In this document: piece after piece, positions 1-5,482 of the stretch
Position numbering within the stretch: position 1 is the first letter of the stretch
How the letters are laid out: the number at the start of each line of letters is the position of its first letter
DNA from: Candidatus Gerdarchaeota archaeon
GTDB taxonomy: Archaea > Asgardarchaeota > Heimdallarchaeia > JABLTI01
Assembly (NCBI GenBank): GCA_016839405.1
Contig: JAEOUJ010000163.1
Location: 1-5,501 of the forward strand
Length of the DNA stretch: 5,501 nt
Direction of reading: 5' to 3'
The notes under the pieces: generated by a model
Databases searched by the model: none
Told to the model about the DNA's origin: nothing
Seen by the model: only the letters and a program-made list of their open reading frames with translations
Program-made: the position numbers and the translations under genes

Positions 1-1
1 A

Positions 2-1123
2 AAAGTTTCGATTTTAGGGTATGGCTGTATGCGCTTGCCAATTAAAGATTCATCTAAAGCAATTGTTGATGAAGAAGAAGCTATAAGACTAATTAGAATG
101 GGTATAGATGGAGGAATCAATATCGTTGATACCGCTTATAGATACCATGGTTCTAAAAGCGAAGTTATTCTTGGGAAAGCTTTGAAAGATGGGTATAGAG
201 AAAGAGTTTTACTCGAGACAAAACTCTTTACGCCAAAGCTAAAAACTTCTAACGATTTTGATACTTTATTGGATGAACAATTAACAAAACTAGATGTGGA
301 TTATATTGATATTTACTTAGTTCATAGTTTGAGTTACCAAAGATACATTGATATCATTGAAAAATTAAACATTGCAGAAAAAGCACAAAATGCAAAACAA
401 GCTGGTAAGATAAAACACTTTGGTTTTTCATCTCATGATAGTCCAGAAAATATCCGAAAAGTAATTGATACTGGAATTTTTGAAATAATGTTAGTTCAAT
501 ATAATATCTTACACAAAGACAATGATCAGATTATCAAATATGCTGCAGAGAAAGGACTTGGAGTTGTTCTCATGGGTCCAAATGCTGGTGGTAGGCTTGG
601 ATTAGAACCTCCTGAAAAAATGAAAGATTTACTAACACAAGGTAGGAATAATTTCATAGATCTAGGTTTGAAATTTGTGTGGAGTAATCCTGGAGTTACA
701 GTTGCTTTATCAGGAATGAATTCTGAAGGGATGGTTAAGGATAATTTAGCATTAGCATCGCAAAAAGATGTAATATTAAGTACTGATGAACAACAAAGAG
801 TGGATAAAATTGCTCAAGGATATAAAGAAATAGCAGAAATTGGTTGTACTCAATGTGGGTATTGCGAACCATGTGATGAAGGTGTGAGTATCAAATTAAT
901 CATGGATTTGCTCATGCTTTCTGTTGGTTGTGCAGCTGAATGGGAAGATGCAAAAGCAAAATACAAGGCTATTGGTAACCATAAGAACTATCCAGGTAAA
1001 AGAGCTGATGCTTGTATTGAATGTAGAGATTGTGAAACAAGATGTCCTGAAAAAATTCCTATTACTTCTCGATTAAAACAAATCCATAAATTATTAACAG
1101 ATCTTGATTCATATAATATATAG
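2..1123 (+). CDS. Aldo/keto reductase with C-terminal 4Fe-4S domain (5' end outside window)
   Basis: Probable soluble NAD(P)H-type oxidoreductase: an AKR TIM barrel fused to an iron-sulfur domain, as in the COG1453-type family. The frame is open from base 2 and the residues before the ATG at 29 read KVSILGYGC, continuing into MRLP, the conserved first strand of AKR barrels. The ATG at 29 is therefore internal and the real start is upstream of the window. Counting from that Met, the AKR tetrad is visible: D34 and Y39 (DTAYRY), K65 (ETK) and H99 (LVH), with the usual SE..LGKAL segment at 44-51. The C-terminus has two cysteine clusters, C273/C276/C279/C282 (CxxCxxCxxC) and C329/C332/C335/C339 (CxxCxxCxxxCP), likely holding 4Fe-4S clusters. 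The natural substrate and electron partner cannot be told from sequence. The gene ends in TAG, directly followed by six T. The family call is firm; the physiological role is unknown. Confidence 0.93.
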   Translation, partial: KVSILGYGCMRLPIKDSSKAIVDEEEAIRLIRMGIDGGINIVDTAYRYHGSKSEVILGKALKDGYRERVLLETKLFTPKLKTSNDFDTLLDEQLTKLDVDYIDIYLVHSLSYQRYIDIIEKLNIAEKAQNAKQAGKIKHFGFSSHDSPENIRKVIDTGIFEIMLVQYNILHKDNDQIIKYAAEKGLGVVLMGPNAGGRLGLEPPEKMKDLLTQGRNNFIDLGLKFVWSNPGVTVALSGMNSEGMVKDNLALASQKDVILSTDEQQRVDKIAQGYKEIAEIGCTQCGYCEPCDEGVSIKLIMDLLMLSVGCAAEWEDAKAKYKAIGNHKNYPGKRADACIECRDCETRCPEKIPITSRLKQIHKLLTDLDSYNI

Positions 1124-1175
1124 TTTTTTAATTGAAGCACAAATGAATAGAAGTTAATCGATTCAGATATTCCTT

Positions 1176-1196
1176 ACATTTCTCTTATAGAGATGT
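1176..1196 (+). other. Small hairpin downstream of the reductase gene
   Basis: Bases 1176-1183 pair with 1189-1196 (eight pairs, one of them G-T) around a five-base loop, followed by TTTAA. It lies 53 nt after the reductase stop and could help 3' end formation. The stem is weak and AT-rich, so chance is a fair alternative. Confidence 0.2.
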
Positions 1197-1265
1197 TTAA
1201 TCAATGCTTACTTACCACTTTTACGTATCTTCCCAAACCGGATTTCTTGTCCTTAAAGAAGAAGT

Positions 1266-1303
1266 GTGAATCTTTCTGTAGAAAATAATTTTCACTTTTT
1301 TTT
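1266..1303 (+). terminator. Possible terminator: weak stem plus T8 tract
   Basis: GTGAA at 1266-1270 can pair with TTCAC at 1291-1295; a small inner TTTC/GAAA stem lies in the loop. A run of eight T at 1296-1303 follows immediately. Archaeal transcription commonly ends at U-tracts, so this may end reductase transcripts about 170 nt past the stop and insulate the next promoter. The stem is short; the T-tract is the better evidence. Confidence 0.35.
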
Positions 1304-1342
1304 GTCAGAAAATTAATATTGTTAGATGCTCTCTAGTTATTA

Positions 1343-1350
1343 TTTATAAT
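1343..1350 (+). promoter_or_regulatory. TATA-like box for the surface-protein gene
   Basis: TTTATAAT lies with its 3' edge 21 nt before the ATG at 1372. An archaeal start about 25 nt downstream of the box centre would fall on or next to the ATG, giving a leaderless mRNA. The same spacing is seen for two other genes here. The local AT richness makes chance matches common. Confidence 0.4.
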
Positions 1351-1358
1351 CGATTTAT

Positions 1359-1364
1359 AAGGTG
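1359..1364 (+). promoter_or_regulatory. Possible Shine-Dalgarno (AAGGTG) before ATG 1372
   Basis: AAGGTG is complementary to the 3' end of 16S rRNA and ends 7 nt before the ATG at 1372, a normal spacing. It supports 1372 as the real start of the surface-protein reading frame. It is at odds with a leaderless start from the box at 1343, so only one of the two is probably used. Neither the ATG at 1507 nor the GTG at 1774 has such a site at a usable distance. Confidence 0.35.
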
Positions 1365-1371
1365 TATAGGA

Positions 1372-1497
1372 ATGATTAAAAGAAAAAAGCAATTTATAAT
1401 TGTTTTAATTATTTTATTTGGAATGATACTTTTTGTTACGAATTCATTTTCAAATAATTACACTCTGATTAAAAGTTCGCAATTATCAATAGAATAA
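1372..1497 (+). CDS. Signal-peptide fragment of the surface protein (41 aa)
   Basis: This short open frame begins MIKRKKQ, followed by a hydrophobic core of about 16 residues (FIIVLIILFGMILFV) and then a polar segment starting TNSFSNNY. This is a typical Sec signal peptide or N-terminal anchor. It ends at TAA 1495-1497 and the same frame continues into the next piece. It has the best translation signals of the three pieces: a TATA-like box at 1343 and AAGGTG at 1359. I read it as the true N-terminus of the 1372-4020 protein rather than an independent gene. A free-standing small membrane peptide is the alternative, and is less likely because the downstream pieces lack any export signal of their own. 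Confidence 0.6.
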   Translation: MIKRKKQFIIVLIILFGMILFVTNSFSNNYTLIKSSQLSIE

Positions 1498-1506
1498 TTA
1501 ATTCCC

Positions 1507-1734
1507 ATGACTAATTTTGAAATTGATGCTATTTTAGATGATGTAACTGAATTTGGGTATATAGATGAAAACTATGGAACCTTTCGTGATCTTATTGTAA
1601 AAGATTCAATAACTTATATTGCAAGCGATTTAAACGGACTTGTTGCATTGGACATATCTGATCCCACTACACCAATTTTTCTAGGGCAATGTGAACTTCC
1701 AGGAAGAAAAGTATGTAATTATCTAGATATTTAA
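1507..1734 (+). CDS. LVIVD-repeat fragment, first blade of the surface protein (75 aa)
   Basis: An open piece between the two in-frame stops. Residues 1-24 from the ATG at 1507 look like an outer propeller strand (TEFGYIDENYG). Residues 25-66 are one full LVIVD-type blade (FRDLIVKDSITYIAS, then NGLVALDISDPTTPIFLG). The next blade begins at RKVCNYLDI and is cut by the TAA at 1732. The ATG at 1507 has no Shine-Dalgarno or obvious promoter, and the product would lack a signal peptide and could not close a propeller. It is best regarded as part of the disrupted 1372-4020 gene. Automatic callers may list it as a separate hypothetical protein. Confidence 0.55.
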   Translation: MTNFEIDAILDDVTEFGYIDENYGTFRDLIVKDSITYIASDLNGLVALDISDPTTPIFLGQCELPGRKVCNYLDI

Positions 1735-3324
1735 GGAGATGTAGCTGTCTTAAGTTGTTCATATGATGGTATTGTGACAGTTAATAATTCTGATCCAACT
1801 AATATGTATATTCTAGACAGATATGATGTAACAAATAATGTTGAAGAAATATTGGTTGAGAGCAACATTGTTTATGCTGCATATTCTTATGATGGGTTAA
1901 GAATCCTCAATATTACTAATCCTGCAGCAATTGCCTTTGAAGGTTTATATTATTCTGGTTCTGGACTAATTAAAAGACTAGAAAAATATGGTTCGTTTAT
2001 ACTAGCTAGTAATTCAATCACTAAATATCTTGAAATTATTAATGTTACAGATATTTCCACTCCAACATTTGTTGCTAGTTATAATCCTGGTAGTACAATA
2101 TATGATATAGCAATAAAAGATACATATGCCTATCTCAGCTTGAATAGTGGCTATATTTACATTATTGATTTAAGTATAATAACAAGTCCAAGTTACTCAA
2201 GTCAATTTGCATCTACTAGTGGTAATGAAATTTTAATAGAAGATGATGTTTTTGCTTTAGCAGCTTATAGCTATGTTAGGTTCTACAATGTATCAAATCC
2301 CACAGCTCCTACAGTTATTGTATATTACCAAATTGAATCGACTGATGCTTATTTCTTAGCTCTAAATGAGACAACATTAGCTGTTAGTCAACTAAATAAT
2401 GGATTACTTCTACTTAATATTACTAATGTTTCCACACCGATAAAATTAGGAGAGTTCAAATATTATGGAAATCTCCTTGGTATTGATGTGGACAATGACT
2501 TCGTGTATATGAGCTCACTAAATGGTTTCATAATAGCTGATGCCTCTGATATAAATAACCCAACCTATATTTACATAAATGATACCGATGTAACAAATAA
2601 GGTTTATGATGTTGCTCTTTACAATAATTATGCTGTAGCGATTTATGATAATAATTTAAGGATATTTGATGTAACCAATCCTTATAATCCTGTATTTATT
2701 AGCAACACAAACATGCTGGATCAAATGCATGATATAGAAATAGCTGGTAATTATGCCTACATTGCTACGACAAATCACGGATTATGGGTTGTTAATCTAA
2801 CAGATGTTAATTCTCCTACAGTAGTCTCTTCACTAGATGATGGTCCTGTTGTTTATGATGTATTTGTCAGTGGTAACTATGTATACACTGCAAAAGGCTC
2901 CTCCGGAATTGCAATCATTAATGTTACCGATCTTCAAAATCTAGACAATATACAAAATATTTCTCTCTCAGGCACAACAAGATCGATTTGTGGTAGTGGT
3001 AACTATATCTTCACAGGGAACAATAACTATGGAATTAAAGTTTATAATGCTACCATTAAAGATAGTGTCTATGAAATTGATTCCTACTATATATCAACTT
3101 TTGCTCAAAGCTATCATATCGAAACGGAAGGAGATTATCTTTACTTAACTCGGAATGAATTTGGTGTTTTGGTTTTTAATTGGTCTAATCCAACGAATAT
3201 CATAAAATGCGGCGAATATTATGATGATGATGGAGAAGCAACAGGATTAGCATTCAGTGATGGAACAGTTTATATTGCAGATGGTTCAGGTGGATTAGAA
3301 ATTATCAAATATGATTCAGATGGT
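1579..3324 (+). repeat. Fourteen LVIVD-type propeller repeats (protein level)
   Basis: In frame, 14 tandem units of about 40-43 residues can be aligned by eye. Two lie wholly or mostly before GTG 1774 (the second contains the TAA at 1732) and twelve lie after it. Clear examples are QMHDIEIAGNYAYIAT with HGLWVVNLTDVNSPTVV, and VVYDVFVSGNYVYTAK with SGIAIINVTD. The last unit stops after its third strand (GGLEIIKYD). Fourteen fits two seven-bladed propellers; that is inference from the count. Confidence 0.75.
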
Positions 3325-4020
3325 GATATGCTCTCGAATTATGAGGAAGAAGAAATACATGGAACAAATCCATTAGTCGGTGACACCGATGGTGATACAA
3401 TAGGCGACTATGATGAACTTTTCACATTCTTCACTGATCCAACATTAGCAGATTCAGACTCAGATGGTCTTGATGATTATGAGGAGCTTGTTGCTGGTGT
3501 TGATTCCTACATAACTGATCCCATGGATTCAGACAGCGATGATGACGGTTTAGATGATGGTGAAGAATATGCTGAAGAAACTGATCCATTGGATAATGAT
3601 ACTGATGATGATCTAATTACTGATGGTGATGAGATCTGGACTTATGGATCAAATCCATTATTAGCTGATACTGATGATGATGGCCTTGATGATTATGAAG
3701 AAATAACAACTGGTGATGATGGTTTTATAACCCTCATAAATGATTCAGATTCTGATGATGATGGACTTACTGATGGCGAAGAATATATCTTTGGCACTAA
3801 TCCTCTTATTGCTGATACAGATGGAGATGGTTTTGATGACAACGATGAAATTACAAATGGCACTAATCCAACTGATCCAGAGGATTACCCAGGAGCTACT
3901 ACTCCACCAACAAGTACAACAGAAACTGGGCCTCTAAGTGAAAGTATAATTGGATTGACCTTACTATTTATTTTCAGTATAACAACATTAGTTTTCATAA
4001 AGCAAAGAAAGAAGCAGTAA
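1774..4020 (+). CDS. LVIVD beta-propeller / TSP3-repeat surface protein, main open part (748 aa)
   Basis: The largest intact piece of the disrupted surface protein, from GTG 1774; its frame is open back to the TAA at 1732. Residues 22-517 hold twelve LVIVD-type blades (pattern: D-hydrophobic strand, GNYAYIA-like strand, GL.I.N.T.P strand, outer strand). Residues 514-692 hold eight Asp-rich DxDxDG..D..E motifs that usually bind calcium. Residues 708-720 are Thr/Pro-rich, residues 725-742 are a membrane helix, and the tail is KQRKKQ. This C-terminus resembles archaeal surface-protein anchors, including those of Asgard archaea. The likely role is an extracellular adhesion, binding or structural protein; no catalytic motif is visible. 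GTG 1774 has no Shine-Dalgarno and lies inside a blade, so it is a formal start only; the natural start is probably the ATG at 1372. A hairpin terminator overlaps the stop codon. Confidence 0.85.
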   Translation: MTVNNSDPTNMYILDRYDVTNNVEEILVESNIVYAAYSYDGLRILNITNPAAIAFEGLYYSGSGLIKRLEKYGSFILASNSITKYLEIINVTDISTPTFVASYNPGSTIYDIAIKDTYAYLSLNSGYIYIIDLSIITSPSYSSQFASTSGNEILIEDDVFALAAYSYVRFYNVSNPTAPTVIVYYQIESTDAYFLALNETTLAVSQLNNGLLLLNITNVSTPIKLGEFKYYGNLLGIDVDNDFVYMSSLNGFIIADASDINNPTYIYINDTDVTNKVYDVALYNNYAVAIYDNNLRIFDVTNPYNPVFISNTNMLDQMHDIEIAGNYAYIATTNHGLWVVNLTDVNSPTVVSSLDDGPVVYDVFVSGNYVYTAKGSSGIAIINVTDLQNLDNIQNISLSGTTRSICGSGNYIFTGNNNYGIKVYNATIKDSVYEIDSYYISTFAQSYHIETEGDYLYLTRNEFGVLVFNWSNPTNIIKCGEYYDDDGEATGLAFSDGTVYIADGSGGLEIIKYDSDGDMLSNYEEEEIHGTNPLVGDTDGDTIGDYDELFTFFTDPTLADSDSDGLDDYEELVAGVDSYITDPMDSDSDDDGLDDGEEYAEETDPLDNDTDDDLITDGDEIWTYGSNPLLADTDDDGLDDYEEITTGDDGFITLINDSDSDDDGLTDGEEYIFGTNPLIADTDGDGFDDNDEITNGTNPTDPEDYPGATTPPTSTTETGPLSESIIGLTLLFIFSITTLVFIKQRKKQ
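3313..3849 (+). repeat. Eight thrombospondin-3-like Asp-rich motifs (protein level)
   Basis: Eight units of the form DxDxDG(L/F)xDxxE are separated by linkers often ending in a TNPL or TDP-type turn. They begin at about residues 514, 537, 560, 585, 608, 632, 657 and 681 of the 748-residue piece. In this family such motifs bind calcium and form a stiff stalk. Here they lie between the propellers and the membrane helix, which suits a spacer. The fifth unit (DNDTDDDLITDGDE) lacks the central Gly. The DNA is full of imperfect GATGATGA copies as a result. Confidence 0.85.
3946..3999 (+). other. C-terminal membrane helix of the surface protein
   Basis: Eighteen codons encode IIGLTLLFIFSITTLVFI, followed by the basic tail KQRKKQ. 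The Thr/Pro-rich stretch just before it (TTPPTSTTETG) is a typical glycosylated, wall-spanning linker. Topology: repeats outside, tail in the cytoplasm. It resembles archaeal CTERM-style anchors, but I cannot assign a specific sorting signal. Confidence 0.85.
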
Positions 4021-4049
4021 GTTTACACTTATTGCTTTTGATTTTTTTT
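4010..4049 (+). terminator. Hairpin plus U-tract terminator, overlapping the stop codon
   Basis: Bases 4010-4022 pair with 4027-4039: 13 pairs with two G-T, around a TTAC loop. Eight T follow at 4042-4049. The stem includes the stop codon at 4018-4020. It looks like a bacterial-style intrinsic terminator and should end transcripts of the surface-protein gene. Read on the minus strand, the same stem is followed by a pyrimidine-rich CTTTCTTTG and could also slow transcripts of the convergent hydrolase gene. Confidence 0.75.
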
Positions 4050-4065
4050 CAATATGAAAAATTAT

Positions 4066-5319
4066 TCAATAATCTTTCTCTGAAAGAATAATATCAAGGT
4101 TTATCTTCCAAGAATCCTCTTCTTTTTCCCATATACGTAAGTATTCTACTTCATGATTTTTAATTAAACCATTAATTTCATATTTTTTAAAATACATACC
4201 TTTTTCAACAAATTTTTCATCCAGAAAGTATTTTACTTGAGGGCCATATTCAATCTCTAAAATTTTTATGCTCTTTAAATGCTTCATTTTATAAATTTCG
4301 GATCCGATTATTGAAAATCCTGTTGGATATAAGATTGAAAAATTTTCTGTGTAGAATTTGAGAATTTCATCTGGGTGATTTTTCCTGTTTGCATCTTTAA
4401 ATTTAGACATAACCTCATCAATAGTTTTCTCGTTTTGCTCTTTTTCTAAATTTCTGAATATTATTTCTAAGATTAGTTTCCATCGATTAGGTGCTGCATC
4501 ATAAAACTCGGGCATTCTAGGATCAATTATTGCTTCCTTTGCTGTTTTTCCTTCCCTAATCAAAACATTATAAAGACCTAACAAATTCTCAAAATATTTT
4601 CTTGCTGTTATGAGGTATTTCATATCCGTTATTGGTCCATGACCTGGGATTACAGTTTCAACATCAAAATTCTCTGTTGATTTTAATGCTTCAATTGTTT
4701 TTTCACTAATTCCTCCAAAAAAACATCCGCCAACTCTTGCAGGATCAGTTGCTAGATTATCGCCAATAATAAGTGTTTTAGCAAAAGGTGCATATATATA
4801 GGAAGAACAGTTAGTATGCCCACCTACTACTTTGAAAATAATCTTCCTTGATTTTTTACCAAATATCAGTTTGTCTTCTACTATTTTTGTTGGTGCAAAT
4901 AATTCAACTTTAGGATAGTATTCAAAAACTATTTTATATCTAGGAGGAATTTCTTGGTTTCTTGCTTTAAATGAATTTATATCATTTGTAATTGATTTTA
5001 CTCGATTCTCTTTTGTTAAATAGGAATTTAGTGCATCAATAAATTCATTGTAACCCTTTTTTGCAGCAATTATTTCGACATCTTTGAAAGCTGACATACC
5101 ACAGTAATGATCTGAATGATAATGTGTCAAGAATAATGCCATTGTTTTTTTGTTAAATTTCTTTTCCATATCCATTCGAAATTTTAATGCTGCATCATCT
5201 CTTGTTCCAGCATCCACAAAAATTAATCCCTCATATAACTCAATACATATCAAATTAGAATCGTGTTCAGGTTCAAACATAACTATGCTTTTTTTAATTT
5301 CAATATATTTGTCTGTCAT
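4066..5319 (-). CDS. Metallo-beta-lactamase-fold hydrolase with C-terminal NTF2/SnoaL-like domain
   Basis: A 417-residue cytoplasmic protein without signal peptide or membrane helix. Residues 1 to about 235 are a metallo-beta-lactamase fold with a complete metal-binding set: THYHSDH at 65-71 (H66, H68, D70, H71), H168 in GGHTN, D187 in IIGDNLA and H227 in PGHGP. This pattern fits the glyoxalase II-like hydrolase branch; the substrate is not evident. Residues 236-290 are helical. Residues 295-417 look like an NTF2/SnoaL or DUF4440-type cone domain (helices, then ILKFYTENFSILYPTG, and a final EYLRIWEKEEDSWKINLDI strand pair); this part is recognised by pattern only. The ATG complementary to 5317-5319 is chosen because the fold's first strands follow at once and a TATA-like box sits 20 nt upstream; there is no Shine-Dalgarno, so the mRNA is probably leaderless. 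The gene ends in TGA, convergent with the surface-protein gene. Confidence 0.9.
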   Translation of the reverse strand: MTDKYIEIKKSIVMFEPEHDSNLICIELYEGLIFVDAGTRDDAALKFRMDMEKKFNKKTMALFLTHYHSDHYCGMSAFKDVEIIAAKKGYNEFIDALNSYLTKENRVKSITNDINSFKARNQEIPPRYKIVFEYYPKVELFAPTKIVEDKLIFGKKSRKIIFKVVGGHTNCSSYIYAPFAKTLIIGDNLATDPARVGGCFFGGISEKTIEALKSTENFDVETVIPGHGPITDMKYLITARKYFENLLGLYNVLIREGKTAKEAIIDPRMPEFYDAAPNRWKLILEIIFRNLEKEQNEKTIDEVMSKFKDANRKNHPDEILKFYTENFSILYPTGFSIIGSEIYKMKHLKSIKILEIEYGPQVKYFLDEKFVEKGMYFKKYEINGLIKNHEVEYLRIWEKEEDSWKINLDIILSEKDY

Positions 5320-5339
5320 ATATTAATATATTTTATTAA

Positions 5340-5347
5340 TATTTAAA
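5340..5347 (-). promoter_or_regulatory. TATA-like box for the hydrolase gene
   Basis: On the minus strand the box reads TTTAAATA and ends 20 nt before the ATG. The predicted start of transcription falls on or beside the ATG, so a leaderless mRNA is expected. It overlaps a perfect 16-bp palindrome at 5343-5358, a possible operator. The whole region is AT-rich, which lowers confidence. Confidence 0.4.
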
Positions 5348-5358
5348 AATATTTTTAA
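5343..5358. repeat. Perfect 16-bp AT palindrome over the hydrolase promoter
   Basis: TTAAAAATATTTTTAA equals its own reverse complement and overlaps the TATA-like box of the hydrolase gene. A dimeric repressor could bind here and block TBP. In DNA with almost no G or C such palindromes arise by chance fairly often, so this is only suggestive. Confidence 0.25.
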
Positions 5359-5406
5359 TAGTTAAATATTTTTATTAATAATTAATTTTTACTTCTAACA
5401 ATGATA

Positions 5407-5431
5407 ATTTTAATGAAGTTATTATTAAAAT
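5407..5431. repeat. 8-bp inverted repeat in the divergent intergenic region
   Basis: ATTTTAAT at 5407-5414 and ATTAAAAT at 5424-5431 are perfect inverted copies with a 9-nt spacer. They lie 23 nt upstream of the TATA-like box of the rightward gene. The size would suit a winged-helix dimer. Chance is possible in such AT-rich DNA. Confidence 0.22.
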
Positions 5432-5454
5432 AGTAATGCTAAAGAATAACTGAA

Positions 5455-5462
5455 TTTATAAG
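5455..5462 (+). promoter_or_regulatory. TATA-like box for the rightward gene at 5483
   Basis: TTTATAAG ends 20 nt before the ATG at 5483. This matches the spacing of the other two TATA-like boxes in the window and predicts a leaderless mRNA starting at the ATG. No Shine-Dalgarno is present before this ATG, which fits. Confidence 0.4.
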
Positions 5463-5482
5463 AAAAAATAGCTGGTTTAGAA

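Larger units (their letters stand above)
1372..4020 (+). pseudogene. Disrupted gene for LVIVD/TSP3-repeat surface protein (two in-frame TAA)
   Basis: One frame runs from the ATG at 1372 to the TAA at 4018-4020, 882 codons, broken only by TAA at 1495-1497 and 1732-1734. All three open pieces share this frame, so no frameshift is needed. Read through, it gives a signal peptide, 14 LVIVD-type propeller blades of about 41 residues, eight Asp-rich thrombospondin-3-like motifs, a Thr/Pro linker, one membrane helix and a basic tail: an exported, membrane-anchored protein with most of its mass outside the cell. The second stop falls inside a blade, where aligned blades have Glu, Lys or Ser, all one base from TAA (GAA, AAA, TCA). 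The 748 codons downstream have no stop or shift, so disruption is recent, an error, or tolerated. The neighbours end in TAG and TGA and this gene in TAA, so there is no sign of code reassignment. Confidence 0.75.

Noticed and set aside
29..31. ATG at 29 as the start of the reductase
   Set aside because: The frame is open to the window edge and the upstream residues (KVSILGYGC) complete the conserved first strand of the aldo/keto reductase fold, so this Met is internal.
1201..1332. Minus-strand open stretch of 43 codons ending FKDKKSGLGRYVKVVSKH
   Set aside because: It has no ATG, GTG or TTG start in a usable place, is bounded by a TAG, and lies across the terminator and spacer region. The protein-like look is probably chance, though a gene remnant cannot be excluded.
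1495..1734. Stop-codon recoding (selenocysteine, pyrrolysine or a TAA-reassigned genetic code)
   Set aside because: Both stops are TAA, not TGA or TAG, no stable structure follows them, and the surface-protein gene itself ends in TAA while its neighbours end in TAG and TGA.
3313..3849. DNA-level tandem repeat or CRISPR-like array in the GATGATGA-rich stretch
   Set aside because: Units vary in length and sequence and keep the reading frame; the repetition is explained by Asp-rich calcium-binding motifs.
3740..3937. 65-codon plus-strand frame rich in Met and Leu inside the surface-protein gene
   Set aside because: It is an out-of-frame shadow of the GAT-rich Asp repeats; its low-complexity Met/Leu/Ile content is what GATGATGA gives in another frame.
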